Shown in pieces: positions 7,569 through 15,637 of a DNA stretch of 64,000 nt. Source of the DNA: Leadbetterella sp040829825. Lineage in GTDB: Bacteria; Bacteroidota; Bacteroidia; Cytophagales; Spirosomataceae. The stretch lies in assembly GCF_040829825.1 (NCBI RefSeq), contig NZ_JBFOLH010000021.1. One strand, 5' to 3'. Position 1 is the first letter of the stretch. The number at the start of each line of letters is the position of its first letter. The notes under the pieces were generated by a model. The model was given only the letters and a program-made list of their open reading frames with translations, searched no databases and had not been told where the DNA came from. The position numbers and the translations under genes were made by a program.

Positions 7569-8327
7569 TCACATTCTGCTTTTTAACATTTTTGCATATT
7601 CTCGTTTATCTTCCATCTCACTTGCTATTGAATCAAAGCCCTCTTGGGAAAAACAAACTGCCAGGTTGTTAAAAGCATCATTGTTGATAGGCATGTTTAT
7701 TAATGCCTTTTTAAAATAGGTTATAGCACCCTCAATATCATCCTCCCTGTAAAGTTTTGCTCCCATTCCTACCATTTCATCAGTTTTTCCAGCGATTTCC
7801 CATCTTTCCTTTAGTGAATATGCTTTCCAAACTTTTATATAATTATCCATATCTTTAAAAGTTGGAATTTGTGATAGCATTTCATTCTCTTTACTTAGAT
7901 TAAAATATGAGTATTTATCTTGGATCCAATCCAAGCCAAAATCTTGAGGCTGTATATAAGCTTTGATTGGGAAACTGGAAACATAAACCTTCCAATTGGG
8001 AAACTTAGATCCTCTTTGTAGTAGCTTTTCAAACGGAAGTTTGTCTTTTCCCCAAAATGGAGAGGCGGCTATCCAATTAATCAGGAATATTAGACTTCTC
8101 TTTAATTCCTCCGAAATATTATCATCCAAGCACTTCTTCAAATTATTGTGAAAAAGAATAAGCTCTGGTTCACGGATCCAAAAACACAAACCTTTACCTT
8201 CAATATCTTCTATGATTAAACTTTTTGAATTGCAAAAAGGATCAGGTATTAATTTCGACTCAATCAATTCATTAATAAGCCTTATGTATCCATTTTCAAA
8301 CTTATAATTCCGATAAAAATCTTCCAT
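7569..8327 (-). CDS. TPR-containing protein, unknown function
   Basis: 252 aa, soluble. The C-terminal third shows a tetratricopeptide pattern (GAKLYREDDIEGAITYFKKAL, then NNDAFNNLAVCFSQEGF) around residues 187-232, which suggests protein binding. The N-terminal 180 residues are aromatic-rich (CFWIREPELILF, FLINWIAASPFWG) and match no family I know; the arrangement resembles immunity-like or SMI1/KNR4-neighbourhood proteins only loosely. Preceding gene on the same strand is the exported 175-aa protein; following are the lipoproteins. Confidence 0.6.
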   Translation of the reverse strand: MEDFYRNYKFENGYIRLINELIESKLIPDPFCNSKSLIIEDIEGKGLCFWIREPELILFHNNLKKCLDDNISEELKRSLIFLINWIAASPFWGKDKLPFEKLLQRGSKFPNWKVYVSSFPIKAYIQPQDFGLDWIQDKYSYFNLSKENEMLSQIPTFKDMDNYIKVWKAYSLKERWEIAGKTDEMVGMGAKLYREDDIEGAITYFKKALINMPINNDAFNNLAVCFSQEGFDSIASEMEDKREYAKMLKSRM

Positions 8328-8507
8328 TATTTATTTAATTAAATCTTGTAGGTATATTAAACTTGCTCTTTATGTACCAGCTCATTAACGCAGTGTTCTG
8401 TAGGTAGATGGTCAAACGACTTTCTATATGAGCATATATTAATGAGTTGTTTCTTAGATAAGATTGTATCCGTAATTCTTACAATACTCCTTTTCACAAA
8501 TCAATTA

Positions 8508-9035
8508 TTAATATTTGTACATAACACCCGTTACACTAGCTTTAGGGGCACCACTCAATGTCTCACGGTTGTTACCCGCTTTACTGGTCGTTGTCAAAAT
8601 GAGTATAGCATGGCATCCTTGTTTAGCAGCGTCTCTTTTGAGTTTATCCATTGCCTTCTTCTCTAATTTTCCTACATTAGTTGTGTAACTCCAGTTATTT
8701 TGGGCCTTAGCCATAATTTCTCCAACGCGTGTTAAGCCTGCAACATCGGACTCAAGATTTGTGATTATTACTTTTTCCCAATCTTGTTCTCCATTAATCT
8801 CAATTTTTTCAGAGACCTTTTGGGTTCTCCCACTTTCAAATTTTATTTCAGAGACCAAATTCTTAGATAATGAATTAATCATATCCTCTCCGGAATACTT
8901 AAACTTAATGGTTCTATCTCCCATTTCGGTTACTTTCCCCTCAATGGTTTCTCCTTTATGAGTGCGGATGATATCCTGTGAAAATGCGGTGATACCCGAC
9001 ATAGTTACAGCTAGAGTAAAAATAAATTTCTTCAT
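8508..9035 (-). CDS. Exported protein, unknown function
   Basis: 175 aa with a cleavable signal peptide (MKKFIFTLAVTMSGITAFSQ, cleavage near residue 20). The mature part begins with a hydrophilic beta-rich segment (THKGETIEGKVTEMGDRTIKF) typical of small Bacteroidota periplasmic proteins, then a C-terminal domain with AAKQGCHAILILTTTSKAG and SVTGVMYKY that resembles the YbjQ/RcsF-like fold. Function unknown. Its 5' side carries the long structured element 9131-9285 in antisense-to-plus orientation, which may be its leader. Confidence 0.6.
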   Translation of the reverse strand: MKKFIFTLAVTMSGITAFSQDIIRTHKGETIEGKVTEMGDRTIKFKYSGEDMINSLSKNLVSEIKFESGRTQKVSEKIEINGEQDWEKVIITNLESDVAGLTRVGEIMAKAQNNWSYTTNVGKLEKKAMDKLKRDAAKQGCHAILILTTTSKAGNNRETLSGAPKASVTGVMYKY

Positions 9036-9130
9036 TGTTTATTTTTTATATTTTCCTTACTTATCAGGCATCAGGATTCCTTTTTAGCATAAGACACATT
9101 TGTTTATTTTTAGAAATTGACATAGTAAAT

Positions 9131-9285
9131 ACAAAAAACGTGGGCTAATTCCCTTTGCCTGTAACAGAGGTTCGACCAAGAACCCACAACACAAAGCAAA
9201 AAGGAACGCCCACGTTTTCGTAGGCGTTTCCACTTTTCACTTTCCCCGTGTTGCTAAAAATTTGGTCGATTTCTGTTACGGGAAA
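9131..9285. other. Long nested hairpin, candidate structured RNA or DNA element
   Basis: Arms pair concentrically: TTCCC near 9150 with GGGAA near 9281; GTAACAGA 9161-9168 with TCTGTTAC 9272-9279; TCGACCAA 9172-9179 with TTGGTCGA 9262-9269; CAACAC 9187-9192 with GTGTTG 9248-9253; and an apical hairpin GGAACGCC-ACG...CGT-GGCGTTTCC at 9203-9232. In addition AAAACGTGGGC 9135-9145 is the exact complement of GCCCACGTTTT 9208-9218 in the apex, allowing a second fold; on the minus strand that pairing ends in a T-run. It lies upstream of the minus-strand gene starting at 9035. Confidence 0.65.
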
Positions 9286-9289
9286 ATCT

Positions 9290-9608
9290 TAAAGCGAAAC
9301 GCTAATATTTTATATGTCTTTCTACAGTTTTATCTCATCCAATATTTTTTGGTACGATACAAATATAAATATTCTTTGAAAATTACAATTAGATCAACAT
9401 GAAAAAATAAACCCTTAACGCCTGGTAAGGCGGATGGTCTCCTAAGGAGAAGCGTTCGCGGTGGTGCGGGTGCAGCAGCAGTATCCCTATAGAATATCTG
9501 GTGATGTTCCACAGCTTTGTTAATGCCATTATCGGCCAGGCACCGATAACTATAAAAACCATGTGGCTTTAATTGATTTAATGTAAATTTGGTAAAAATT
9601 ATTTCCCA
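9290..9608. other. Gene-free stretch with a GC-richer patch
   Basis: No convincing gene. The patch at 9413-9480 is richer in G and C than its surroundings and holds small hairpins (CGCCTGGTAAGGCG, TCTCCTAAGGAGA) enclosed by AACGC/GCGTT. It is too irregular for a tRNA. It may be debris of an inserted sequence or a lost toxin gene. Confidence 0.35.
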
Positions 9609-9836
9609 ATGGAAGTCACCATCAAAGATATCGAACGAAACCTGCGGACACTTCCTGAGAATCTTTTGAATCAGGTAAATGACTACGTAGACTTTCTGAA
9701 AGATGTGTTTTCGGAGAATATCCCGGAGTGGCAAAAGGAGGAAGTTTTAAAGCGAAAAAGAGAAATGGACAACCATCCTGAAATTGCTATTAGTGAGCAG
9801 GATATGTCTCTTTTTCTAAAAGAGCTTGAAGGTTAG
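9609..9836 (+). CDS. Orphan antitoxin-like protein (addiction-module family)
   Basis: 75 aa, read rightward against the surrounding genes. The N-terminus (MEVTIKDIERNLRTLPENLL NQVNDYVDFL) resembles DUF2281-type antitoxins and the C-terminal half (PEWQKEEVLKRKREMDN, then ISEQDMSLFL) fits the addiction-module antitoxin pattern of PF09720. No RelE/ParE toxin gene follows; 23 nt after the stop the convergent HigA gene ends. It is therefore either a solitary antitoxin left after loss of its toxin or a regulator. Confidence 0.55.
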   Translation: MEVTIKDIERNLRTLPENLLNQVNDYVDFLKDVFSENIPEWQKEEVLKRKREMDNHPEIAISEQDMSLFLKELEG

Positions 9837-9858
9837 GGTGTAATATGAACTGTGTAAG

Positions 9859-10149
9859 TTAGACCTCAATAGAAATCTTTACTTTTCCTCCTAATCCCTT
9901 TTCTACAATATCAAATAGTGTTTTTAAGGTAACATTGCTACCATTATTTTCTACTCTTGAAATATACTCCCGCTTCTTATCCACAAGACCAGCAAGCTCT
10001 GACTGGGTTAATTGTTTTTCTTCACGGGCTTTTTTTAGAAGCAGGCCTATTTTAAAGGACTCAAAATCTCTTTCAAGCTCGTCTCTCCGTTCGGTTCCTA
10101 CTGCTCCGTAAACATTATCCTTTATCTCCTTCCAGCTTTTAGTTTCCAT
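9859..10149 (-). CDS. higA: HigA-like antitoxin, XRE family
   Basis: 96 aa when started at ATG 10149 (METKSWKEIKDN), one nt after the toxin stop codon; a longer frame from 10179 would overlap the toxin. A helix-turn-helix of the Cro/C1 type lies at roughly residues 35-85 (LLLKKAREEKQLTQSELAGL ... EYISRVENN). It should bind the RelE-like toxin encoded just upstream and repress the operon. Toxin-before-antitoxin order is typical of higBA. Name based on this order and domain, not on a specific orthologue. Confidence 0.8.
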   Translation of the reverse strand: METKSWKEIKDNVYGAVGTERRDELERDFESFKIGLLLKKAREEKQLTQSELAGLVDKKREYISRVENNGSNVTLKTLFDIVEKGLGGKVKISIEV

Positions 10150-10150
10150 A

Positions 10151-10492
10151 TCAATTAGATTTTTGTTCGTAATATTCATCCATAATTTTTAACGCTCTGT
10201 CTATTTCATTCTTAGGGGTTTTCTGTGATTTTTTCTGAAATCCATTCATCAAAACCACCAATTTCTCCCCATCAAAAAAACAGAATACTCTCCAGATGTT
10301 AGAGCCGAGCTGAATCCTAGCTTCGTACAATCCGTTAGTTCCAACTAAATGTTTCAGATAATTGGCCGGAACGCGTTCCAGAGTTTCTATAGCTTCAATT
10401 ATCTTAAAGATTTTGTCCTGAACCTTTCGTGGTTGTTCAGTGAGAAAATCCTCAAAGTAGTTTTTAAAAGCTATGACTTCCCTTACTTTCAT
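10151..10492 (-). CDS. higB: HigB/RelE-type toxin (Gp49-like)
   Basis: 113 aa. The pattern KNYFEDFLTEQPRKVQDKIF, then YLKHLVGTNGLYEARIQLGS and IWRVFCFFDGEKLVVLMNGFQKK is the classic phage-derived Gp49-like RelE fold (PF05973), an mRNA interferase usually acting on the ribosome. The basic ending QKKSQKTPKNEIDRAL carries the usual K/R-rich terminal helix. It is coupled to the XRE antitoxin downstream, probably stabilising the element. Confidence 0.85.
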   Translation of the reverse strand: MKVREVIAFKNYFEDFLTEQPRKVQDKIFKIIEAIETLERVPANYLKHLVGTNGLYEARIQLGSNIWRVFCFFDGEKLVVLMNGFQKKSQKTPKNEIDRALKIMDEYYEQKSN

Positions 10493-10561
10493 TTTACAAA
10501 GGTAATTTATAAGTTACATTTTTGCAAATCTGTGATTTTCCGGAGAAAAGAAAAAAAAGCA

Positions 10562-10688
10562 AGCCAACCAAAATCCTATCCTATATATACATATTGTTTT
10601 GGTTGACTTTAAATGTATATACATAGATATAGATACCTAACCAAACCAATACATATATATAAGAGATTTTTTTGGTTGGGTGGGTCAA
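10562..10688. repeat. ~120-bp palindromic repeat, copy 2
   Basis: Homologous to 4677-4796 in the same orientation: starts AGCCAACCAAAA, shares the exact 20-mer ATATACATATTGTTTTGGTT, then TAGATATAGAT, CTAACCAAA, AATACATATATATA and the closing TTTTGGTTGG. It lies between the 3' end of the primase gene and the start of the higBA cargo, mirroring copy 1 at the other backbone-cargo border. Confidence 0.85.
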
Positions 10689-10756
10689 TTCTTTCTTTTT
10701 CTCTGCAAATGGGAAGGGGTAAGCCCGACCAGGATGACCCGGCCGGGCGAAGATGA

Positions 10757-12835
10757 TCATTCCTCCTTCATTTCAACCCTATTTAGAGTATAGTAGGTCT
10801 TACTCCCTTTATTGGGTAGAATACTGAATTTCCAGATTCTACCTTCTTCATCTTCAAACTCTCCATTATTTTCCTCTATGATCTTCTCTAGCCTATCTTT
10901 GACCGTATTCTTAGTGCAATCAAAAATATCTATCAACTGGTTAACTACTTCCTGTTGAGAATACTCTTTGCCAGACTCTGGCATAATCTCTAACAGCGCA
11001 GCCTTCACATCCATGACGTCTGCTTTTCTTTTGCTCGCTTTCAGGCTCTTAGCTTCTTCTTCCGAAAGGGCCACTAACATTTGCGCCTTCTCATCGTACT
11101 TCAAGAACTGGTTCGGAAGCCGTTTAGAATGCCGGTTTTTTTGATAGCTCAATGTTACGATTCCTTTGGAAAGATCATACTGACCACTGTAGCTGATCGA
11201 CATAGCAGTACTACACTTATTCCCCAGCTCAGTTCCTGTATGCCCCCGCCCTTTGTCGCTTCCTGGATTCTGGTGAATAACGGCGATGATCGTAATGTCC
11301 TTTTCTTCAGCCAGATTACCCAGATAGTCAAACAAATCCAGCGTTTCACTGGGGATATTAAAGTCTTTTACGCAATCAGTTATGACATCAATTATTGCCA
11401 CAAGGTGATCTGCGGTTTTCTCCTGAAGATAATCTACATACGTCTTAATCATTTCGAGCCTGTCACCCCGGGAGAACCCTTTCACTGATACCGGGTGAAA
11501 ATATTCCTCCACGTTTTCATTCCCACTATGACTTTGAATGGCACTTATCGCCGGGGGGAATTCCAGCAGGGTGTTCCTCTCTGTATCAATGTAAACTACG
11601 TGAGCGGGAGAACCATTCGGTTTTTCAAAACCCATGCCCCCTTCAATTGAGTTCCTGTCTGAACACATCAGGGAAGCGAACCCACCAGCCAAGCGGCTTT
11701 TGTGGCTACCCTGCTTACCCATTATAGCATTGATGGTGCCTTTGATAATCACGGGGTTTCCCTGAAACGTAATAAGCGGTTCCGGTCTCTCTGTGTTTTT
11801 CGCCCTATCTTTGAGGGCTTTTTCCATCTCAAGCATCTGGCGTAAATTATTATCCAGGCTGACTGATGACGATTCGCTGGCCACACTGGAGGTGTGTACC
11901 TGAGCATTAGCTAAAGCCTGTTCAAGTGGCTCAATATCCAGTCCGGCTTTAAACCAGTCCGAAATATCTTTGCCCCCGTATTCTTTCAGAGCATCAGGTA
12001 GAGTACACACCTTCAGGTTATGCTGCTGCGCTACCTTATTAGCCCCGTCAACACCTGTCGTATCGGTATCGTAGCACACCATCAGATTTCTGCACCTGGA
12101 TTTCAAATCTGTTATAGTGGCAGCCGGTATCGACGTATGGACACTATCCACCCCTACGGCATAGATGTCCTTGTGATTTAGATTCACATTGGTCACGAAG
12201 GCATCTTTTAACCCCTCGACAATCACAATGGTACCGCACTTCTTAGGCAGTTGCTGTATTCCCCACACGTCCTGATAGTCTGAAGGCTTATTCTCTTTTC
12301 CCAGCCACATATGCTTAACTCGCCCTTCTGGTTGATAGAGCTTGTAGCAGTTGTCGGCTATTTTAAATCCAACAATGAGGTTATCCTTTGATCCTGTATA
12401 TATATGTCCATTATGTGTATAAGATTCTATATTTAATATATCGTATCGCTCCAGGTATTCTCCTATCCGCTCCGCAGGGCAATAGTCATTGAAATAATTA
12501 ATTGGAGAACCTGCAATTTTCAGCTCCAAAGCTGCTTTGTTTTCGCTCATTTTTTTGGCATTGAGTTTCATATCTTTTACAATCTTTTCTATAGCCTGGT
12601 CATAAGTAAGACCACCTCTCTTCATTATAAAATCTATACAATTTAATGCCTCCCCGGTACCAAAGTCTTTGAGCAGGTACTGCCCGGTGTCCACTTTAGA
12701 TATGCTGGCACTTGGATTTTTCTCAGCCCGTAAAGGTGATAAGAAAGGTTTCGAAGTTCCATCAAATTCTGGCAGATAGTACTTGAAGACAGCTTCTCCA
12801 CCATTTGTTTTTTCTAAGAGTTGATCTTTCGTCAT
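10757..12835 (-). CDS. TOPRIM primase / RecA-like replicative ATPase
   Basis: 692 aa. The N-terminal ~100 residues resemble the CHC2-like entry domain but without obvious zinc cysteines (SPLRAEKNPSASI, FGTGEALNCIDFI). A TOPRIM domain follows: IVIVEGLKDA with E207, and VCYDTDTTGVDGA with D256 and D258. A RecA-like ATPase starts near residue 365 with Walker A GKQGSHKS (373-380) and an acidic Walker B-type strand HLVAIIDVI. A C-terminal winged-helix-like part ends the protein. It should prime and unwind DNA for replication of the element. The start overlaps the upstream small gene by ATGA. Confidence 0.85.
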   Translation of the reverse strand: MTKDQLLEKTNGGEAVFKYYLPEFDGTSKPFLSPLRAEKNPSASISKVDTGQYLLKDFGTGEALNCIDFIMKRGGLTYDQAIEKIVKDMKLNAKKMSENKAALELKIAGSPINYFNDYCPAERIGEYLERYDILNIESYTHNGHIYTGSKDNLIVGFKIADNCYKLYQPEGRVKHMWLGKENKPSDYQDVWGIQQLPKKCGTIVIVEGLKDAFVTNVNLNHKDIYAVGVDSVHTSIPAATITDLKSRCRNLMVCYDTDTTGVDGANKVAQQHNLKVCTLPDALKEYGGKDISDWFKAGLDIEPLEQALANAQVHTSSVASESSSVSLDNNLRQMLEMEKALKDRAKNTERPEPLITFQGNPVIIKGTINAIMGKQGSHKSRLAGGFASLMCSDRNSIEGGMGFEKPNGSPAHVVYIDTERNTLLEFPPAISAIQSHSGNENVEEYFHPVSVKGFSRGDRLEMIKTYVDYLQEKTADHLVAIIDVITDCVKDFNIPSETLDLFDYLGNLAEEKDITIIAVIHQNPGSDKGRGHTGTELGNKCSTAMSISYSGQYDLSKGIVTLSYQKNRHSKRLPNQFLKYDEKAQMLVALSEEEAKSLKASKRKADVMDVKAALLEIMPESGKEYSQQEVVNQLIDIFDCTKNTVKDRLEKIIEENNGEFEDEEGRIWKFSILPNKGSKTYYTLNRVEMKEE

Positions 12836-13137
12836 TTACAACTTCTAAAGTTTGAGGTTAAAATTTTACCATCATTTAGCTGCTGATACCTTCCTGACCT
12901 CTCAAATGTGAGAATATAATCTCTTTTGTTGTGAGAGAAAGAGTCGCCCGCAGTTCTCTGATAGGTAGTTTTATCAGACAGTGGGATATACTTTACTGAC
13001 CCAGACACATTAAGATACTCTTCAGTATCAAACCCCTTGACCTTAGCCGTGGGTAAAGTAGAACTGACATTTGGGAGCCCTTTTGGGGCTACCTGCTGAA
13101 TGATTTCGGAGTGTTCCGAAGACGTTTTTGTTCGCAT
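12832..13137 (-). CDS. Small element protein coupled to primase
   Basis: 101 aa from ATG 13137 (MRTKTSSEHSE). A longer frame from 13326 would include an improbable Tyr/Ile-rich stretch reading through the 21-bp repeats and was not used. No family recognised; the protein is polar with a C-terminal YILTFERSGRYQQLNDGKIL strand pair. Its stop overlaps the primase start (TGA/ATG at 12832-12835), so it is probably made in fixed ratio with the primase and may be a replication accessory or DNA-binding protein. Confidence 0.55.
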   Translation of the reverse strand: MRTKTSSEHSEIIQQVAPKGLPNVSSTLPTAKVKGFDTEEYLNVSGSVKYIPLSDKTTYQRTAGDSFSHNKRDYILTFERSGRYQQLNDGKILTSNFRSCK

Positions 13138-13207
13138 ATAGTTTTTCTTTAAAAAAATCTTATGCAAACATAAAAGAAGATAAATTGTTATAAAATACTG
13201 ATAATAA

Positions 13208-13249
13208 AGTATGTAAGAGATGTAAAAAAGTATGTAAGGAATGTAAAAA
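13208..13249. repeat. Two tandem 21-bp repeats (iteron-like)
   Basis: AGTATGTAAG(AG/GA)ATGTAAAAA-type units at 13208-13228 and 13229-13249 agree at 19 of 21 positions; a degenerate third copy follows to about 13260. They occupy the AT-rich 130-bp gap immediately upstream of the primase operon. Such spacing suits initiator or repressor binding sites; either an origin of replication or an autoregulatory operator is plausible. Confidence 0.7.
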
Positions 13250-13267
13250 ATAAGTGTGTGAGAAGCC

Positions 13268-14293
13268 CTATGAAGGCTTTCTCCTAATAGAGGAAACACT
13301 GATGATCTCTTTTCCCCCTCTATCAAGAAGGCACCCCGTTATGAAGTTGTTAAACTTTTCTCTGTCTCCTTGAAAGTATGTGCTTTCAAAGATACAATCT
13401 AGTAAAGTACCTAACATTTCCATTTTACACCCTATGGAATAACTTAACCTTAATCTTTGTTCTACGGGGAGTGCTACCGGGTTTTTATTAAAAGTAATAA
13501 GTCTTTCATAAAACTGTCTAAAGGACATATCGTCAAATACTCTTTGATTTTTTAGTTCTAATTCAAATAGTTTCTTTTTATCGGTTTTAAATTCTTCATA
13601 ACCTTTATCGGGTTCTTCAGATTTTAAAGTAGACGATACATCATCCTGGATCTTTTCTTCAGGAACATTGAAAAGGTAATAGTTTTCTTCTTTTCGGTTA
13701 CTTATCAGATGCACAAAGCCGGTCTCCTCCTCTCGCATATCACTAAAAGGCTCACGAATAAATTCCTTTAGCTTATCTATGTCATATTTCGGATACTCCT
13801 GAACATCTAATTGGCTAAGCTCCTGGATAACCCTATCTATAAGTTTAAAAATAGTGTCCAGGATAGCTTCTTTAATTTCTGGGAACCGTATTCTAATATC
13901 TAAAACCTTATAAGCAGCGTGGTTTAAACTATTAAGGACGTTTTTTAATGCCTCAACTTTTCCATTATCAGAACCACACAAGTCGGTATCTGACAAGAAC
14001 ACTTCAAAGTCCTTCAACAATTTTTTTGTGAACTGATCTACTTTGGTGGTATAATAATTAGAGATAAAAAAATCTGCATCCATTTCCATTAACTCACCAT
14101 TACCATTCTTGGGGAAAACTCTTGAATAATCTGCCAAATCAATACTAGGGGATGTGGCCTTATCTCCTAGAGCTTCTATAGCTTTAGCACTTTGCTCGGA
14201 AAGCGGAAATGAATGAAGATATTCAATAGCCTCCCTGTGCAGACTTTCACTTGTTATTTCCTTAAAAAAGTCTACTAAGAAGTCTGTTTTCAT
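13268..14293 (-). CDS. Unknown element protein downstream of integrase
   Basis: 341 aa, largely helical and charged, no signal peptide, no membrane segment, no recognised catalytic motif. Recognisable stretches are TKVDQFTKKLLKDFEVFL and KKKLFELELKNQRVFDDM. Position between integrase and replication operon is common for poorly characterised accessory proteins of Bacteroidota integrative elements. A terminator (14316-14346) separates it from the integrase gene, so it has its own promoter or depends on read-through. The N-terminal start ATG 14293 lies 23 nt from that hairpin. Confidence 0.6.
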   Translation of the reverse strand: MKTDFLVDFFKEITSESLHREAIEYLHSFPLSEQSAKAIEALGDKATSPSIDLADYSRVFPKNGNGELMEMDADFFISNYYTTKVDQFTKKLLKDFEVFLSDTDLCGSDNGKVEALKNVLNSLNHAAYKVLDIRIRFPEIKEAILDTIFKLIDRVIQELSQLDVQEYPKYDIDKLKEFIREPFSDMREEETGFVHLISNRKEENYYLFNVPEEKIQDDVSSTLKSEEPDKGYEEFKTDKKKLFELELKNQRVFDDMSFRQFYERLITFNKNPVALPVEQRLRLSYSIGCKMEMLGTLLDCIFESTYFQGDREKFNNFITGCLLDRGGKEIISVSSIRRKPS

Positions 14294-14315
14294 TTTTATT
14301 AGCTCTTTGGTAAAA

Positions 14316-14346
14316 ATTAAGGACTGTATAATAAACAGTCCTTAAT
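14316..14346 (-). terminator. Terminator of the integrase gene
   Basis: A perfect 12-bp stem (ATTAAGGACTGT at 14316-14327 and its complement at 14335-14346) with a 7-nt loop. On the minus strand it is followed by TTTTTA, just after the integrase stop. Confidence 0.8.
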
Positions 14347-14359
14347 CAAATTTAATGAG

Positions 14360-15637
14360 TTACTCAAAATCCAGCAACTTTTCTGCAACCTCTCTTTTGG
14401 ATTCATCCTCAAAACCGGCAAAATAGTTCATGGTGGTCTTGATATCGGTATGTCCTAGTGCCTCACCTACAGCAGCTATACTAACTCCTTTCCGGATCAA
14501 ATGTGTACTGAAAGAATGACGGGCGTAGTAGGTGGACACATCGCCATCGATCCCTAAACTCCTAGCGTACTTGCGGAAGTTTTGGTTTACGCTCCGGGTA
14601 AAGAGTTTTTTGAGGTCGTTCTTCCTTTTGGCGGTCAGACCATGATTAAGATAGGGAAACACAAATTGCTTCCCCGTTTGGTTCAGATTGCCATAGCGCC
14701 GGATCACATCTAAGGCAAAATCATTTAAGTAAACCTCAATAGGTTCTATCTGCCGTCTTGTAGAGGCCGTTTTCGCCCTTACAAAAGTCAGCTTGTCACC
14801 GGAGATATCTTTTACCTGTAGGTTAAGGATATCCTTCATGTTCATTCCGTTGCAGAAGTAAGAGAAAAACCAGAAATCCTTAGCTCGCTGTTGTTCAGGT
14901 GTAAGAGGCTGACCGGTGAATAATAATTTGAGCACATCATTGTCAAGCACCTTCTTTACCTTCCGGGATGATTTGATGATGTACTTCCGCGCCCCAAAAG
15001 GATACTTTTCCTTTGGAATACCGGCATCATTAAAGACGGCCCGTAGGTTCCTGAGATAGATGCCCACGGTGGTAATAGATTTGCTTTCTTCGTGCAGGCA
15101 AAACTTCTCAAAGGCTTCAAGAAAGCTTACGTTGATCTCTTCAAATTCTAAAACATCCTTTTTGGCGTATCTCAATAAGCACTTTAAAGCGTGCTCATAG
15201 CTTTCGGCTGTACTGATGGCCTCTCTGGTCAGATGATGTTCAATTTTCTGCTCAAAATAGTAATTAACTGGCTTGACCCGGCCCGGTTCCTGCAGCGCAA
15301 CCTGCTGCACATCTGGCTGTATATCCTCTCCCTTAATGAGACTCTCAAATTTAGAAAGAGAAAAGGGAATGATCGTTTTTGCCAAGTCTCGTGCAGAGGA
15401 TTCCAAGTCCCTTAGCTCCTCCCATATTTTATAATGTTTGGTCTTCTTGTTAGGTTGAGTGGGCCAGATATGCCCAAATTCATTCTCTGTGAAATTATAA
15501 GGTGTTGGGATTAATTTTCTTTTTGAATCTTTCTGTGTGTAAACCCTGATTCTTACAGGATAGGTGTTATCAGCATTCTGACGTCTCTTATCCAGCGTAA
15601 TACTGATAAGAAAACCGGGGTTGATTTCCGCTAGCAT
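14360..15637 (-). CDS. int: Tyrosine recombinase (integrase)
   Basis: 425 aa. An arm-binding-type N-terminal domain (about 1-110), SAM-like core-binding domain (about 120-215) and catalytic domain (about 230-425). Catalytic residues visible: K289 (VRAKTAS), R373 (YYARHSF), H396 (GHTD) and nucleophile Y405 (TTMNYF). The usual first Arg (TGLR) is replaced by N266 (NGMN) and the first His of HxxR by Y370. Loss of the first Arg is known from IntDOT and many Bacteroidota integrases, so the enzyme is likely active. It catalyses integration and excision at the tRNA-Asn site 148 nt to the right. Confidence 0.95.
   Translation of the reverse strand: MLAEINPGFLISITLDKRRQNADNTYPVRIRVYTQKDSKRKLIPTPYNFTENEFGHIWPTQPNKKTKHYKIWEELRDLESSARDLAKTIIPFSLSKFESLIKGEDIQPDVQQVALQEPGRVKPVNYYFEQKIEHHLTREAISTAESYEHALKCLLRYAKKDVLEFEEINVSFLEAFEKFCLHEESKSITTVGIYLRNLRAVFNDAGIPKEKYPFGARKYIIKSSRKVKKVLDNDVLKLLFTGQPLTPEQQRAKDFWFFSYFCNGMNMKDILNLQVKDISGDKLTFVRAKTASTRRQIEPIEVYLNDFALDVIRRYGNLNQTGKQFVFPYLNHGLTAKRKNDLKKLFTRSVNQNFRKYARSLGIDGDVSTYYARHSFSTHLIRKGVSIAAVGEALGHTDIKTTMNYFAGFEDESKREVAEKLLDFE

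Noticed and set aside
9131..9285. Integron attC site or retron msr-msd
   Set aside because: The ends do not fit RYYYAAC/GTTRRRY, and there is no integron integrase or reverse transcriptase nearby.
9413..9480. Possible tRNA (CCT anticodon-like loop)
   Set aside because: The putative anticodon arm folds with a 3-nt loop and no acceptor or T arm can be built.
9330..9734. 134-aa open frame on the minus strand
   Set aside because: It runs through the promoter and half of the better-supported antitoxin-like gene on the plus strand and has low-complexity, non-family content.
13138..13326. N-terminal extension of the small element protein
   Set aside because: It would be translated from the iteron-like repeats and overlap the previous gene; the internal ATG at 13137 is more plausible.
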